Below, in pieces: positions 26,467 through 35,111 of a stretch of 64,000 nucleotides of DNA. The notes beneath the pieces are model-generated. The model was given only the letters and a program-made list of their open reading frames with translations, was not told the DNA's origin and did not search any database. Every line of letters begins with the position of its first letter. The first letter of the stretch is position 1. A program made the translations under genes and the position numbers. Origin of the DNA: Volucribacter amazonae (GTDB taxonomy: Bacteria > Pseudomonadota > Gammaproteobacteria > Enterobacterales > Pasteurellaceae); NCBI RefSeq assembly GCF_029783845.1, contig NZ_LWID01000001.1, positions 1,844,001 to 1,908,000 on the forward strand. Direction: 5' to 3'.

Positions 26467-27327
26467 ATGGAAATTATCATTATTAGCGGACGCTCTGGGG
26501 CGGGTAAATCGGTCGCATTACGAGCATTAGAGGATATTGGATATTATTGTGTTGATAATCTTCCGTTTAATTTGTTGCCACAATTGATTGATAACCTCGC
26601 CGCTAATCAATCCTCGGTGGCAATTAGCTTAGATATTCGTAATTTGCCACGTAAACCCACAATCGTCAATGAAATTTTGGCAAAAATCCCTCCACAACAT
26701 CAAATTAAAATTATCTTCCTAGAAGCAGATCAAAGTACCTTAATTCGCCGTTACAGTGATTCAAGACGATTACACCCTTTGTCCACGCAAGATTTATCGC
26801 TAGAATCCGCTATTGAATTAGAACAACAACAGCTTGAACCTCTTATTCAGCAAGCGGATTTAATTATTGATACTAAAAGCCTCTCAACCCACGAATTAGC
26901 TGAAAAATTACGCCAATTCTTGCGAGGTAATGGTGAAAAAGAATTAAATATTGTGGTAGAGTCCTTTGGTTTTAAATATGGTATTCCTCTTGATGCGGAT
27001 TATGTATTTGACGTACGTTTTTTACCCAACCCCCATTGGGATCCTGTATTACGCCCAATGACAGGGCTAGATGAACCTGTTATCCAATTTCTTGCTAAAC
27101 ATCGTGAAGTCAATCATTTTCTCTATCTTACGCGCAATTATATTGAAACTTGGTTACCTATGTTGGAACAAAACAACCGCAGTTATTTAACCATTGCCAT
27201 TGGTTGCACAGGGGGCAAACATCGCTCAGTGTATATTGCTCAACAGCTTGGCGAATATTTTCAAGCAAAAGGCAAAAAAGTCAAAATTGTACATAAATCA
27301 TTGAGTAAACATCAATTATCCCATTAA
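26467..27327 (+). CDS. rapZ: RNase adapter protein RapZ
   Basis: A 286-residue nucleotide-binding protein that in enteric bacteria delivers the GlmZ small RNA to RNase E. Walker A is SGRSGAGKSVALRAL near residue 7, and the C-terminal domain has IGCTGGKHRSVYIAQQL near residue 240. It follows ptsN by 16 bp. Whether a GlmZ-type RNA exists in this organism cannot be seen here. Confidence 0.94.
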   Translation: MEIIIISGRSGAGKSVALRALEDIGYYCVDNLPFNLLPQLIDNLAANQSSVAISLDIRNLPRKPTIVNEILAKIPPQHQIKIIFLEADQSTLIRRYSDSRRLHPLSTQDLSLESAIELEQQQLEPLIQQADLIIDTKSLSTHELAEKLRQFLRGNGEKELNIVVESFGFKYGIPLDADYVFDVRFLPNPHWDPVLRPMTGLDEPVIQFLAKHREVNHFLYLTRNYIETWLPMLEQNNRSYLTIAIGCTGGKHRSVYIAQQLGEYFQAKGKKVKIVHKSLSKHQLSH

Positions 27328-27348
27328 TCATAATAAGGAGAAGTTACC

Positions 27349-28173
27349 ATGAATTTTATTAATGCCATTGGTTTTGGTGTCGCAGGTAATTTTGCTGGGC
27401 ATTTAGAACAAGCAGGCGAGGCAAAAGATTTTGCCAATGTAACAACGCAAGAGGAAATTCAACCCAAAGCCATTTTTCCCTTTTATGTTCCCCAAGCCAA
27501 GGATTTTTTAGCGACCTATCCACTTAGTGCAGATTACATTCGCTTTCCTCGCCAAGGGGCGGATAATTTACAAATTGAGCCTGAAGTCGCGTTAATTTGT
27601 GATATTCAATATTCTCAGCAAAAAGTAACCGCACTTATTCCTCGTGCCTTTGCCGCTTATAATGATTGTTCTATTCGCCGTCCTAATGCTAATAAAATTT
27701 GTGAAAAGAAAAACTGGGGCGAGCAAACCAAAGGCATTGCCACGAATCTGATTTCATTGACCTCTTTTGATCAACAAAGTGAAATTAACGCATATCGTAT
27801 CGCTTGTTTTCATCAACGTGGCACAACATTAAATGAATATGGCGTAGATAGCCCAGTATTAAGCTATTCTTATTTTCATCAAAAATTGTTAGATTGGATT
27901 GTTGATCGAATGAATCATCAGCCCGATCAAGGGCCAATGAATGATATTTATTCATTAATCCAACAAGCCAATTACCCAACCCAAGCAGTGATTAGCATTG
28001 GAGCAACCCGTTATACCCCCTTTGGCGAGAAAAACTTTTTACAAGTGGGCGATAGCAGTATTGTGGTGTTATACCCCGGCGAGCGTTATTCCTCTGCCGA
28101 GATAAAACAAATGATCCAGCAACAGCGTTTCCCCACAGATATTTCCGCTTTGATCCAAAAAGTCATTGATTAA
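27349..28173 (+). CDS. Conserved protein of unknown function (DUF5718-like)
   Basis: A 274-residue soluble protein. The central EPEVALICDI...PRAFAAYNDCSIRR segment recalls the fumarylacetoacetate-hydrolase fold, where a glutamate of such a motif binds metal, but no catalytic assignment is justified. It follows rapZ by 21 bp and is closed by a strong terminator, so it is the last gene of the lptC-rapZ transcription unit. The DUF number is from memory. Confidence 0.65.
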   Translation: MNFINAIGFGVAGNFAGHLEQAGEAKDFANVTTQEEIQPKAIFPFYVPQAKDFLATYPLSADYIRFPRQGADNLQIEPEVALICDIQYSQQKVTALIPRAFAAYNDCSIRRPNANKICEKKNWGEQTKGIATNLISLTSFDQQSEINAYRIACFHQRGTTLNEYGVDSPVLSYSYFHQKLLDWIVDRMNHQPDQGPMNDIYSLIQQANYPTQAVISIGATRYTPFGEKNFLQVGDSSIVVLYPGERYSSAEIKQMIQQQRFPTDISALIQKVID

Positions 28174-28178
28174 TCCAT

Positions 28179-28206
28179 AAACTTGGCGATTTTGCCAAGT
28201 TTTTTT
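28179..28206 (+). terminator. Intrinsic terminator after the DUF5718-like gene
   Basis: A nine-base stem, AAACTTGGC with GCCAAGTTT, a six-base loop and a run of seven T residues follow the stop codon by six bases. Confidence 0.88.
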
Positions 28207-28210
28207 ACAT

Positions 28211-28263
28211 TATAGTCGTTCTCGTTGGCACGCCTTGTTTTATTTTAAATTGAAACGACTATA
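28211..28263. repeat. Correia-like palindromic element, 53 bp (copy 4)
   Basis: Begins TATAGTCGTTCT, contains CGTTGGCACGCCTTG and ends AAATTGAAACGACTATA. The right arm is complete; the left arm is shortened, an internal deletion relative to the 70-bp form. Confidence 0.88.
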
Positions 28264-28375
28264 TTTTATTGCTCAATTTTTTATTTTTCCGATCTCCCTC
28301 GCAAAATTTTTTCCTTGTACTTTGGCTTTTTCCAATCTTGTTTTATAGTTCATTGTATTTATCTAAGGAGGAAAT

Positions 28376-29191
28376 ATGCGTCATTTATTCTCAACAACCT
28401 TAACATTATTGATAAGCCTATGGGGTTATGCCAATCCTCCCAATCTTATGTTATTAGAAAATTATCAAGCACAAGACATACAAGGCTGGGTAATGAGCGA
28501 AAAACTAGATGGTGTGCGAGGATATTGGGACGGTCAACATCTTTTCAGCCGTAATGGCTACTTGCTATCGCCACCAAGTTATTTTACTCAACATTTTCCC
28601 CCTTTCGCTATTGACGGCGAATTATTTAGCCAACGCAATCAATTTGAACAAATCTCCGCTATTGTGCGTTCGGAACAGGATCAAGGCTGGGATACATTAA
28701 AACTCTATGTTTTTGATCTGCCAAACCAACAGGGCGATTTAACTGAAAGGTTACAATATTTAAGGGATTATTTAGCTCAAAATCCCACCCCTTATATTCA
28801 GATTATTGAACAAATTCCCATTCAAAATCCGCAACATATGCAAGATTTTCTCAAGCAAGTGGAACAAGCTCAGGGCGAGGGTATTGTCATTCGTGATCCC
28901 AAAGCACCCTATATGATAGGGCGAAGTCAGCGGATCTTAAAAGTGAAAAGTACCCTTGATGAAGAATGTACCGTTATCGCTCATCATCAAGGACAAGGGC
29001 AATTTGCCCAAGTATTAGGTGCAATTACCTGCGAAAATCATCGTGGACAATTCAAAATTGGCTCAGGATTTACTTTAGCCGAACGGCAAAACCCACCAGC
29101 CATAGGCTCAGTGATTACTTACCGATATCGTGGGGTAACCAATCAGGGCAAACCACGATTTGCCACCTATTGGCGACAACGAGAGAAATAA
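28376..29191 (+). CDS. ligA: ATP-dependent DNA ligase with signal peptide
   Basis: A 271-residue minimal ATP-dependent ligase like the one characterised in Haemophilus influenzae. A signal peptide (MRHLFSTTLTLLISLWGYA) suggests a periplasmic location. The adenylated lysine is in SEKLDGVRGYWDG near residue 43; FAIDGELF, GEGIVIRDP and ILKVKS carry the other nucleotidyl-transferase motifs. Only the catalytic and a short OB domain are present, with no DNA-binding extension. A role in handling DNA during natural uptake has been suggested for the family. The start has AAGGAGGAAAT upstream, a very strong ribosome site. Confidence 0.92.
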   Translation: MRHLFSTTLTLLISLWGYANPPNLMLLENYQAQDIQGWVMSEKLDGVRGYWDGQHLFSRNGYLLSPPSYFTQHFPPFAIDGELFSQRNQFEQISAIVRSEQDQGWDTLKLYVFDLPNQQGDLTERLQYLRDYLAQNPTPYIQIIEQIPIQNPQHMQDFLKQVEQAQGEGIVIRDPKAPYMIGRSQRILKVKSTLDEECTVIAHHQGQGQFAQVLGAITCENHRGQFKIGSGFTLAERQNPPAIGSVITYRYRGVTNQGKPRFATYWRQREK

Positions 29192-29262
29192 AATCAAGCG
29201 AGTAACGCAAATCTTTGTTAAAATTCAGCACCAAATAGAATTGTATTTTTAAAGAATAAATT

Positions 29263-30342
29263 ATGCGTGTTTCTGATTTTTATTTTGATTTACCCGATGA
29301 ACTTATCGCTCGTTATCCTATGGCAGAACGGCGAGCAAGTCGTTTATTACAACTTAACGGCAAAACAGGCGACATTACTCACCGCAGGTTTGCCGATATT
29401 GTTGAATTAATTGATGAAGGGGATTTACTGATTTTTAATAATACACGAGTTATCCCAGCAAGAATGTTTGGGCGTAAAGCCAGTGGCGGAAAAGTGGAAG
29501 TATTGGTAGAACGTGTTCTCACTGAAAGCCGTTTTTTAGCCCATATTCGTGCCTCAAAATCGCCTAAAGAGCAGGCAGAATTATGGCTTGGCGAGGATAA
29601 ATTAGGCGAAGGAAAAGGCATTGGGGTAAAAATGCTCGCAAGGCAAGGCAGTTTATTTGAGCTAGAATTATTAGATCAATCTTTGCCCCTGCTTGAAGTG
29701 TTACAACAAATAGGGCATATGCCTTTGCCACCTTATATTGACCGCCCAGATGAAGATGCCGATCAAGAACGTTATCAAACGGTGTATAACCAAGTGCCAG
29801 GTGCTGTCGCCGCCCCCACCGCAGGCTTGCATTTTGATCAAGATTTACTCGATCAACTAAAACAAAAAGGGGTTAATTTTGCTTTTGTTACCTTACACGT
29901 TGGGGCTGGCACTTTCCAGCCAGTGCGTGTGGAAAATATTGAAGAGCATCAAATGCACGCCGAATATGTGGAAGTGCCAGCTCAGGTTTGCGAAGCAATT
30001 ATTACCACTAAAAAGGCAGGCAAACGAGTGATTGCGGTAGGGACAACTTCGGTACGCTCAGTAGAAAGTGCGGCACAACAAGCCATTGCCAAACAAAGTC
30101 GTCAAATCATTGAACCTTATTTTGCCGACACCGCGATTTTTCTTTACCCCGGTAAAAATTTTCATATTATTGATGCTTTAATCACCAATTTTCATTTACC
30201 AGAAAGCACCTTAATTATGTTGGTTTCCGCTTTTGCTGGTTATCAACATACCATGCAGACTTATCAAAGTGCTGTGCAACATCGCTACCGTTTCTTTAGT
30301 TATGGCGATGCCATGTTTATTGAACAGAAAGCGGAAATATAG
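29263..30342 (+). CDS. queA: S-adenosylmethionine:tRNA ribosyltransferase-isomerase QueA
   Basis: A 359-residue enzyme that builds epoxyqueuosine on the wobble base of tRNAs. Conserved segments include FNNTRVIPAR near residue 58, PTAGLHFD near residue 185 and the C-terminal ITNFHLPESTLIMLVSAF. tgt, the preceding pathway enzyme, lies 3.4 kb away on the same strand. The TAG stop lies within the TATAG end of a 70-bp palindromic element, so the native C-terminal end may have been altered. Confidence 0.96.
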   Translation: MRVSDFYFDLPDELIARYPMAERRASRLLQLNGKTGDITHRRFADIVELIDEGDLLIFNNTRVIPARMFGRKASGGKVEVLVERVLTESRFLAHIRASKSPKEQAELWLGEDKLGEGKGIGVKMLARQGSLFELELLDQSLPLLEVLQQIGHMPLPPYIDRPDEDADQERYQTVYNQVPGAVAAPTAGLHFDQDLLDQLKQKGVNFAFVTLHVGAGTFQPVRVENIEEHQMHAEYVEVPAQVCEAIITTKKAGKRVIAVGTTSVRSVESAAQQAIAKQSRQIIEPYFADTAIFLYPGKNFHIIDALITNFHLPESTLIMLVSAFAGYQHTMQTYQSAVQHRYRFFSYGDAMFIEQKAEI

Positions 30343-30407
30343 TCGTTTCAATTTAAAATTAGGCGAGGCGTACCAACGCTGTATCATTTTAAAGTGGGAC
30401 AACTATA
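30338..30407. repeat. Correia-like palindromic element, 70 bp (copy 5)
   Basis: Left end TATAGTCGTTTCAATTTAAA, middle GGCGAGGCGTACCAACGC, right end AAAGTGGGACAACTATA. It supplies the queA stop codon and lies about 90 bp before the next gene. Confidence 0.92.
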
Positions 30408-30494
30408 AAAGACTAAACACAAACGCTTTTAAGCAAAGTGCGGTATAATTTTAAAAATTTTTGTGGGAAAGAGAAATTTGTTATAGGGTAAAAA

Positions 30495-31031
30495 ATGCTT
30501 AATGATCCAATCACAGAAATTATTGAGGTAAACAAAAACTGTTATTTACGTTGTATTCAAATGGCAGATAGCCAAGCAATTTTTCAGTTAATTAAACAAT
30601 ATCGTGATTATTTCGCTAACTATCTAGATTGGGTTCGCTTTACCCAACACCCCAAAGATAGCGAAAATTTTATCGCACAGGCTTTAACGAACATAAAACA
30701 ACAACAGCAACGCGTATTTAGCATTATTTATCAACAACAGTTAGCAGGATTAATTTCTTTTAACCGCTTTGACTTAACCAACAAATCCGCCGATATGGGT
30801 TATTGGCTCGCTCCACCTTATCAACATCAAGGCATTGTAAGCCAATCCTTACAAGCATTAATTACCCGCTACCGCCCCGAAATCCAGCAATTTCATCTCT
30901 ATTGTGCCGTAACCAATCATGCCAGCAACCAAGTCGCAATCCGCAACAACTTCACTTGGCAAGAACGTATCCCAGCACGAGAAAAAATTGGAGATAAATG
31001 GGTTGATGATAATCATTATGTGTTTAGTTAA
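30495..31031 (+). CDS. GNAT-family N-acetyltransferase (RimL-like)
   Basis: A 178-residue acetyltransferase of the RimJ/RimL group that uses acetyl-CoA. YWLAPPYQHQGIVSQSLQAL near residue 97 corresponds to the acetyl-CoA-binding motif A, and NHASNQVAIRNNFT near residue 138 is the typical RimL region. Substrate is unknown; a ribosomal protein N-terminus or small molecule is possible. It stands alone and is closed by a paired-uptake-signal hairpin. Confidence 0.83.
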   Translation: MLNDPITEIIEVNKNCYLRCIQMADSQAIFQLIKQYRDYFANYLDWVRFTQHPKDSENFIAQALTNIKQQQQRVFSIIYQQQLAGLISFNRFDLTNKSADMGYWLAPPYQHQGIVSQSLQALITRYRPEIQQFHLYCAVTNHASNQVAIRNNFTWQERIPAREKIGDKWVDDNHYVFS

Positions 31032-31046
31032 AATTAAAACACTTAC

Positions 31047-31087
31047 AAAAGTGCGGTCAAAACTTTTTATTTTTTGACCGCACTTTA
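31047..31087. terminator. Inverted uptake-signal pair between convergent genes
   Basis: AAAGTGCGGTCAAAA and its complement TTTTGACCGCACTTT form a long stem between the ends of the GNAT gene and gshF. T runs on both strands make it a likely bidirectional terminator. Confidence 0.85.
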
Positions 31088-31100
31088 CCCCCAATACTCA

Positions 31101-33374
31101 CTAATTTTCCCACTCTGGGAACAACATTTTTATAATATTTAATGTTACTCGGCGAGATTTCCCTTGATAAGGGAAAATATGCATCATCATCATTGGGTTA
31201 AAATTTGCCTCAATAACGCCCCAAGAGGTTAGATTGGGCTCAGCAGGTTTGGTTAAATCGGGGATAATTAAATCTACTCCGCATACCGCTGCCCCCATAG
31301 CTTGACTAATGCCCACAGCTAATTGTTTATAGCTAGGGTGCATAGCATCAGTCATATCAATACTATCGCCCCCTGTGCTAATATTGGAATTGGCTCGTAA
31401 TTGGACTAATTGTCCTTTGGTAGGAATAGAAGATGGCGTTAGCCCTTGCTCTTTTAATTGTAATTGTTCAATTTCCCCTAAGGCGATTTTTTTCAATGGT
31501 GTGCGACTACCGTCTCCCCGTAATGGGTGATCATTTTTCATTGCCACCAATTCAGCGACTGTATGCTCGCCGTCCCCTTTCACATTGGCAGGCACTCGCA
31601 ATAAGACCGCTAAGGTTTCATCGCCGAGGACAAAAAAGCGATATTCAGTGCCAACGAGATAATCTTCTATCATCACTTCTTTATCTTCACGAAAGGCAAT
31701 TTCTACTGCTTTGGCAAAATCTTCCTTATTTTTTACCCCTTGCTGAAAAATGGTAATGCCCAGTCCAAAATTAGTGGATTTAGGTTTAATCACCACAGCA
31801 CGATTTTCAAATAATGGATAATTTGCCACTGCACGCTCAAGATCGGTAAATTCTACTGATTGTGGAACATTAAAACCGGCTTTCGCCAAGACTTTTTTGG
31901 TTACCACTTTATTTTCCATAATTAATGGCGAAATATAGCTGTCATGGCTAGTCATATTGCCATTTTTTACATATTCAATATGCTCGCCAAATTGTAAGCA
32001 AAGGAATTGATCCCTTTCATCTAAAATTTCTATTTTGATGCCTTTTTGAATTAAATCAAACATTAAGGCTTGGGTGGAAAGTTCCATATTGGCAAAAGCG
32101 GATAGGGCATAAAATTTTTCACAGGCTTGTTGTTTATATTGTTGTGCTAGTTTTGCCCCTAAAATTTGATAATCGCCTGCTTGTTCAATGGCATTCACTA
32201 AACGACCGCATAAGGTTTTAGCTGGCTCGGCAAATTGGCTTAATTTGTCTTGCGCAATGGCAATTAGATCTTGTTCCGCCCCTATATCTTTAAGCATAGC
32301 AATTAATTGTTGTAGAATTTGCTCGCCCTCTTGACGGAATTTAGTCGGTTGTAACGGCGATTCTAACGCCACTTCTTCCAACATTTTTTTGCCCTGTTCA
32401 ACCGCACTTTGATCCGCATCTTCTAACCAAATCATCAACAGCACAAAGGTATGAATAAATTTTGCATCAGCCAAACTGATACCGTAAGGCTCAAAAGGGT
32501 TTAAATCAAATAAACGAAATTCTAAATATTGAATGCCTTTGTCTAATAAATCCCGTACTTTTTTTGCCCCACGCAAACGCACATTGGAATAAAACTCTTT
32601 TTCTGCGATTAATTTCCCCGTATGTACCCAATGTTCCAAGGTGGCAACATAATCTTGTAAGTTCTCAAAAGAAACTTTAATTTCAGGTTCATTAACATAG
32701 CCATATTGGCTAGAACGTAGGCTACGCACATATTGCTTAGGAGTTAATGGCGAATTATGGTTAAAATATTCAGCTTGTACCGTTGGCGTAGCGGATAATA
32801 AATACACCAAAATCCATTGATAACGTAAGAAATTGCGTGCCATTTTCATATATAAATTATTTTGAAAATCCACCGCACTTTGGTAATCATTTTGAGCGTG
32901 AAATAAGGCTTGCACTAATTCAGGGGATAATTGGAAGTTATAATGAATACCGCTGACCATTTGTTTATTTTTACCATAAACCGCAACCAAATGTTCACGA
33001 TAAGCCACATCTTCGGCATTCTCTAATTGAGCAACTTGAATAGCACTTTCTTCAGGTAATCCTGCAGGCATACTTAACGGAAAAATATATTCGTCTTCAG
33101 GCAATGAACGAGCCATTACTTCGTGAATGGCGGATAGCCAACGCAAACTGTCATTGAGGTTGCTACAAGGTGGGGTAATTAATTCTAATTGGCTTTCGGC
33201 GAAATCGGTTTGGATATAAGGGTGATAAGCACGATTACCAAATGTTTTAGGGTGCGGTGTAGTTACAATTCGCCCGTCAGCATAAACTCGCTGGCTTTCT
33301 TTTTCTAATCCGAAATTGCCTTGTTGAAAGAGCAAACCAAGCTGTTGTTGTTTAATGATCCCTTGAATATCCAT
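31101..33374 (-). CDS. gshF: Bifunctional glutamate-cysteine ligase / glutathione synthetase
   Basis: A 757-residue fusion enzyme that makes glutathione in two steps. The N-terminal half is a GshA-type ligase (NFGLEKESQRV, FSPNVRLRGAK-like segment around residues 250-270, LEFRLFDLNPFEP). The C-terminal third is an ATP-grasp domain (VVIKPKSTNFGLGITIF, VMIEDYLVGTEYRFFV, VIEANFNPMMMMH). Such fusions are known in Pasteurella and other Pasteurellaceae. It is a single-gene unit with a 353-bp upstream gap. Confidence 0.96.
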   Translation of the reverse strand: MDIQGIIKQQQLGLLFQQGNFGLEKESQRVYADGRIVTTPHPKTFGNRAYHPYIQTDFAESQLELITPPCSNLNDSLRWLSAIHEVMARSLPEDEYIFPLSMPAGLPEESAIQVAQLENAEDVAYREHLVAVYGKNKQMVSGIHYNFQLSPELVQALFHAQNDYQSAVDFQNNLYMKMARNFLRYQWILVYLLSATPTVQAEYFNHNSPLTPKQYVRSLRSSQYGYVNEPEIKVSFENLQDYVATLEHWVHTGKLIAEKEFYSNVRLRGAKKVRDLLDKGIQYLEFRLFDLNPFEPYGISLADAKFIHTFVLLMIWLEDADQSAVEQGKKMLEEVALESPLQPTKFRQEGEQILQQLIAMLKDIGAEQDLIAIAQDKLSQFAEPAKTLCGRLVNAIEQAGDYQILGAKLAQQYKQQACEKFYALSAFANMELSTQALMFDLIQKGIKIEILDERDQFLCLQFGEHIEYVKNGNMTSHDSYISPLIMENKVVTKKVLAKAGFNVPQSVEFTDLERAVANYPLFENRAVVIKPKSTNFGLGITIFQQGVKNKEDFAKAVEIAFREDKEVMIEDYLVGTEYRFFVLGDETLAVLLRVPANVKGDGEHTVAELVAMKNDHPLRGDGSRTPLKKIALGEIEQLQLKEQGLTPSSIPTKGQLVQLRANSNISTGGDSIDMTDAMHPSYKQLAVGISQAMGAAVCGVDLIIPDLTKPAEPNLTSWGVIEANFNPMMMMHIFPYQGKSRRVTLNIIKMLFPEWEN

Positions 33375-33523
33375 AGTTGTCCTTTTTTATATGGCTAATA
33401 TGCTATGCTAATTAAAAGCGTTATTATCAATAATAATCAAGCAAATGCAAAGATTAAGTTTTTATGAATTATATGTTTTTATCATATTGGTAAAAGAATA
33501 AAGAATTCACTTAGTATCCTTGT

Positions 33524-33593
33524 TATAGCCGTCCCACTTTAAAATAATACCGTATTGGCATACCTTGTCTTATTTAAAATTGAAATGACTATG
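33524..33593. repeat. Correia-like palindromic element, 70 bp (copy 6)
   Basis: Begins TATAGCCGTCCCACTTTAAA, contains CGTATTGGCATACCTTG and ends AAATTGAAATGACTAT. It is in the reverse orientation to copy 5 and lies in the gap between the divergent gshF and tgt. The rest of that 353-bp gap shows no gene. Confidence 0.9.
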
Positions 33594-33727
33594 TCAGAAA
33601 AAATGGAAATTGAGAGAAAATTCAAGCGAAAAAGCAAAAATCATATTAAAATATCGCCCTTTGTTTATGGCAAATGGCTATAAATTAAACATAAATATCG
33701 AACTGTTTATTCGGTTAAGGAGCAATA

Positions 33728-34888
33728 ATGCAATATCAATTAGACAAAACAGACGGCAGAGCAAGACGTGGACGTTTGATTTTTCAGCGTCCGCAAGGGG
33801 AGTTTAGCGTGGAAACCCCAGCGTTTATGCCTGTGGGAACTTATGGCACAGTCAAAGGTATGACCCCTGAAGAAGTGCGGGCAACGGGAGCGGAAATATT
33901 GTTAGGCAATACCTTTCATTTATGGTTACGCCCTGGGCAAGAAATTATGCGTAAGCACGGCGATTTACACGATTTTATGCAATGGCATCGCCCTATTTTA
34001 ACCGACTCTGGCGGTTTTCAGGTGTTTAGCTTAGGCAAGTTACGCAAAATTAGCGAAGAGGGCGTACAATTCCAAAATCCGATTAATGGCGAGCGTATTT
34101 TTCTTTCACCAGAAAAATCAATGGAAATTCAATATGATTTGGGGTCAGATATTGTGATGATCTTTGATGAATGTACCCCTTATCCAGCCACCTTTGATTA
34201 TGCCAAACAGTCTATGGAAATGTCGTTACGTTGGGCAAAACGCAGCCGTGAACGCTTTGATCAATTAGGCAATAACAATGCGTTATTTGGCATTATTCAA
34301 GGCGGTGTGTATGAAGAATTGCGTAAAATTTCGGTGGAAGGCTTGGTGGAAATCGGTTTTGACGGCTATGCGGTGGGCGGCTTAGCGGTTGGCGAACCCA
34401 AAGAGGATATGCACCGTATTCTAGAATATATTACGCCGAAAATTCCAGCGGATAAACCGCGCTATTTAATGGGCGTAGGGAAACCTGAGGATTTAGTTGA
34501 GGGGGTACGGCGTGGCATTGATATGTTTGATTGTGTAATGCCAACCCGCAACGCTCGTAATGGACATTTGTTTGTCAGCAATGGCATTGTCAAAATTCGT
34601 AACGCTAAATATCGTGATGACACTAGTCCTTTAGATCCTGAATGTGATTGTTACACCTGTAAACATTACACCAAGTCTTATTTATATCATTTAGATAAAT
34701 GTGGCGAGATTTTAGGGGCAAGATTAAACACCATTCATAATTTACGTTATTACCAACGTTTAATGGCACAAATTCGCCAAGCCATTGAACAACAACGTTT
34801 TGAGCAATTTGTGGTGGAATTTTATGCCAAAATTGGTAAACCTGTACCGCCATTAAATCAATATCATTCGCCTGATTTGGCGGAGTAA
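33728..34888 (+). CDS. tgt: tRNA-guanine transglycosylase
   Basis: A 386-residue enzyme that swaps guanine-34 for preQ1 in tRNAs with GUN anticodons. TDSGGFQVFSL near residue 93 carries a catalytic aspartate, GGLAVGEP near residue 218 recognises the base, and the zinc site is CDCYTCKH near residue 305. AAGGAG sits six bases before the ATG. It works directly before QueA in queuosine synthesis. Confidence 0.97.
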   Translation: MQYQLDKTDGRARRGRLIFQRPQGEFSVETPAFMPVGTYGTVKGMTPEEVRATGAEILLGNTFHLWLRPGQEIMRKHGDLHDFMQWHRPILTDSGGFQVFSLGKLRKISEEGVQFQNPINGERIFLSPEKSMEIQYDLGSDIVMIFDECTPYPATFDYAKQSMEMSLRWAKRSRERFDQLGNNNALFGIIQGGVYEELRKISVEGLVEIGFDGYAVGGLAVGEPKEDMHRILEYITPKIPADKPRYLMGVGKPEDLVEGVRRGIDMFDCVMPTRNARNGHLFVSNGIVKIRNAKYRDDTSPLDPECDCYTCKHYTKSYLYHLDKCGEILGARLNTIHNLRYYQRLMAQIRQAIEQQRFEQFVVEFYAKIGKPVPPLNQYHSPDLAE

Positions 34889-35111
34889 TATAGTAAAATT
34901 AAAGCAAGATAGCGTAGCAAAATGCTTTTTAATGTTAAATATAAAGAGATATGCTCGCTATTTTGTTTTAGAGATCCCTCCCGTTATCTGATTTAAAATA
35001 CAGTTGTTTTCTGAAATTTTTACTTCCATTTTTTGAATTGGAATTTCTAAGTAAAATAGCTTGCCTATATTATTCCCCTTAATGCCCAAACACCATTTTG
35101 TTTTGAATTAA

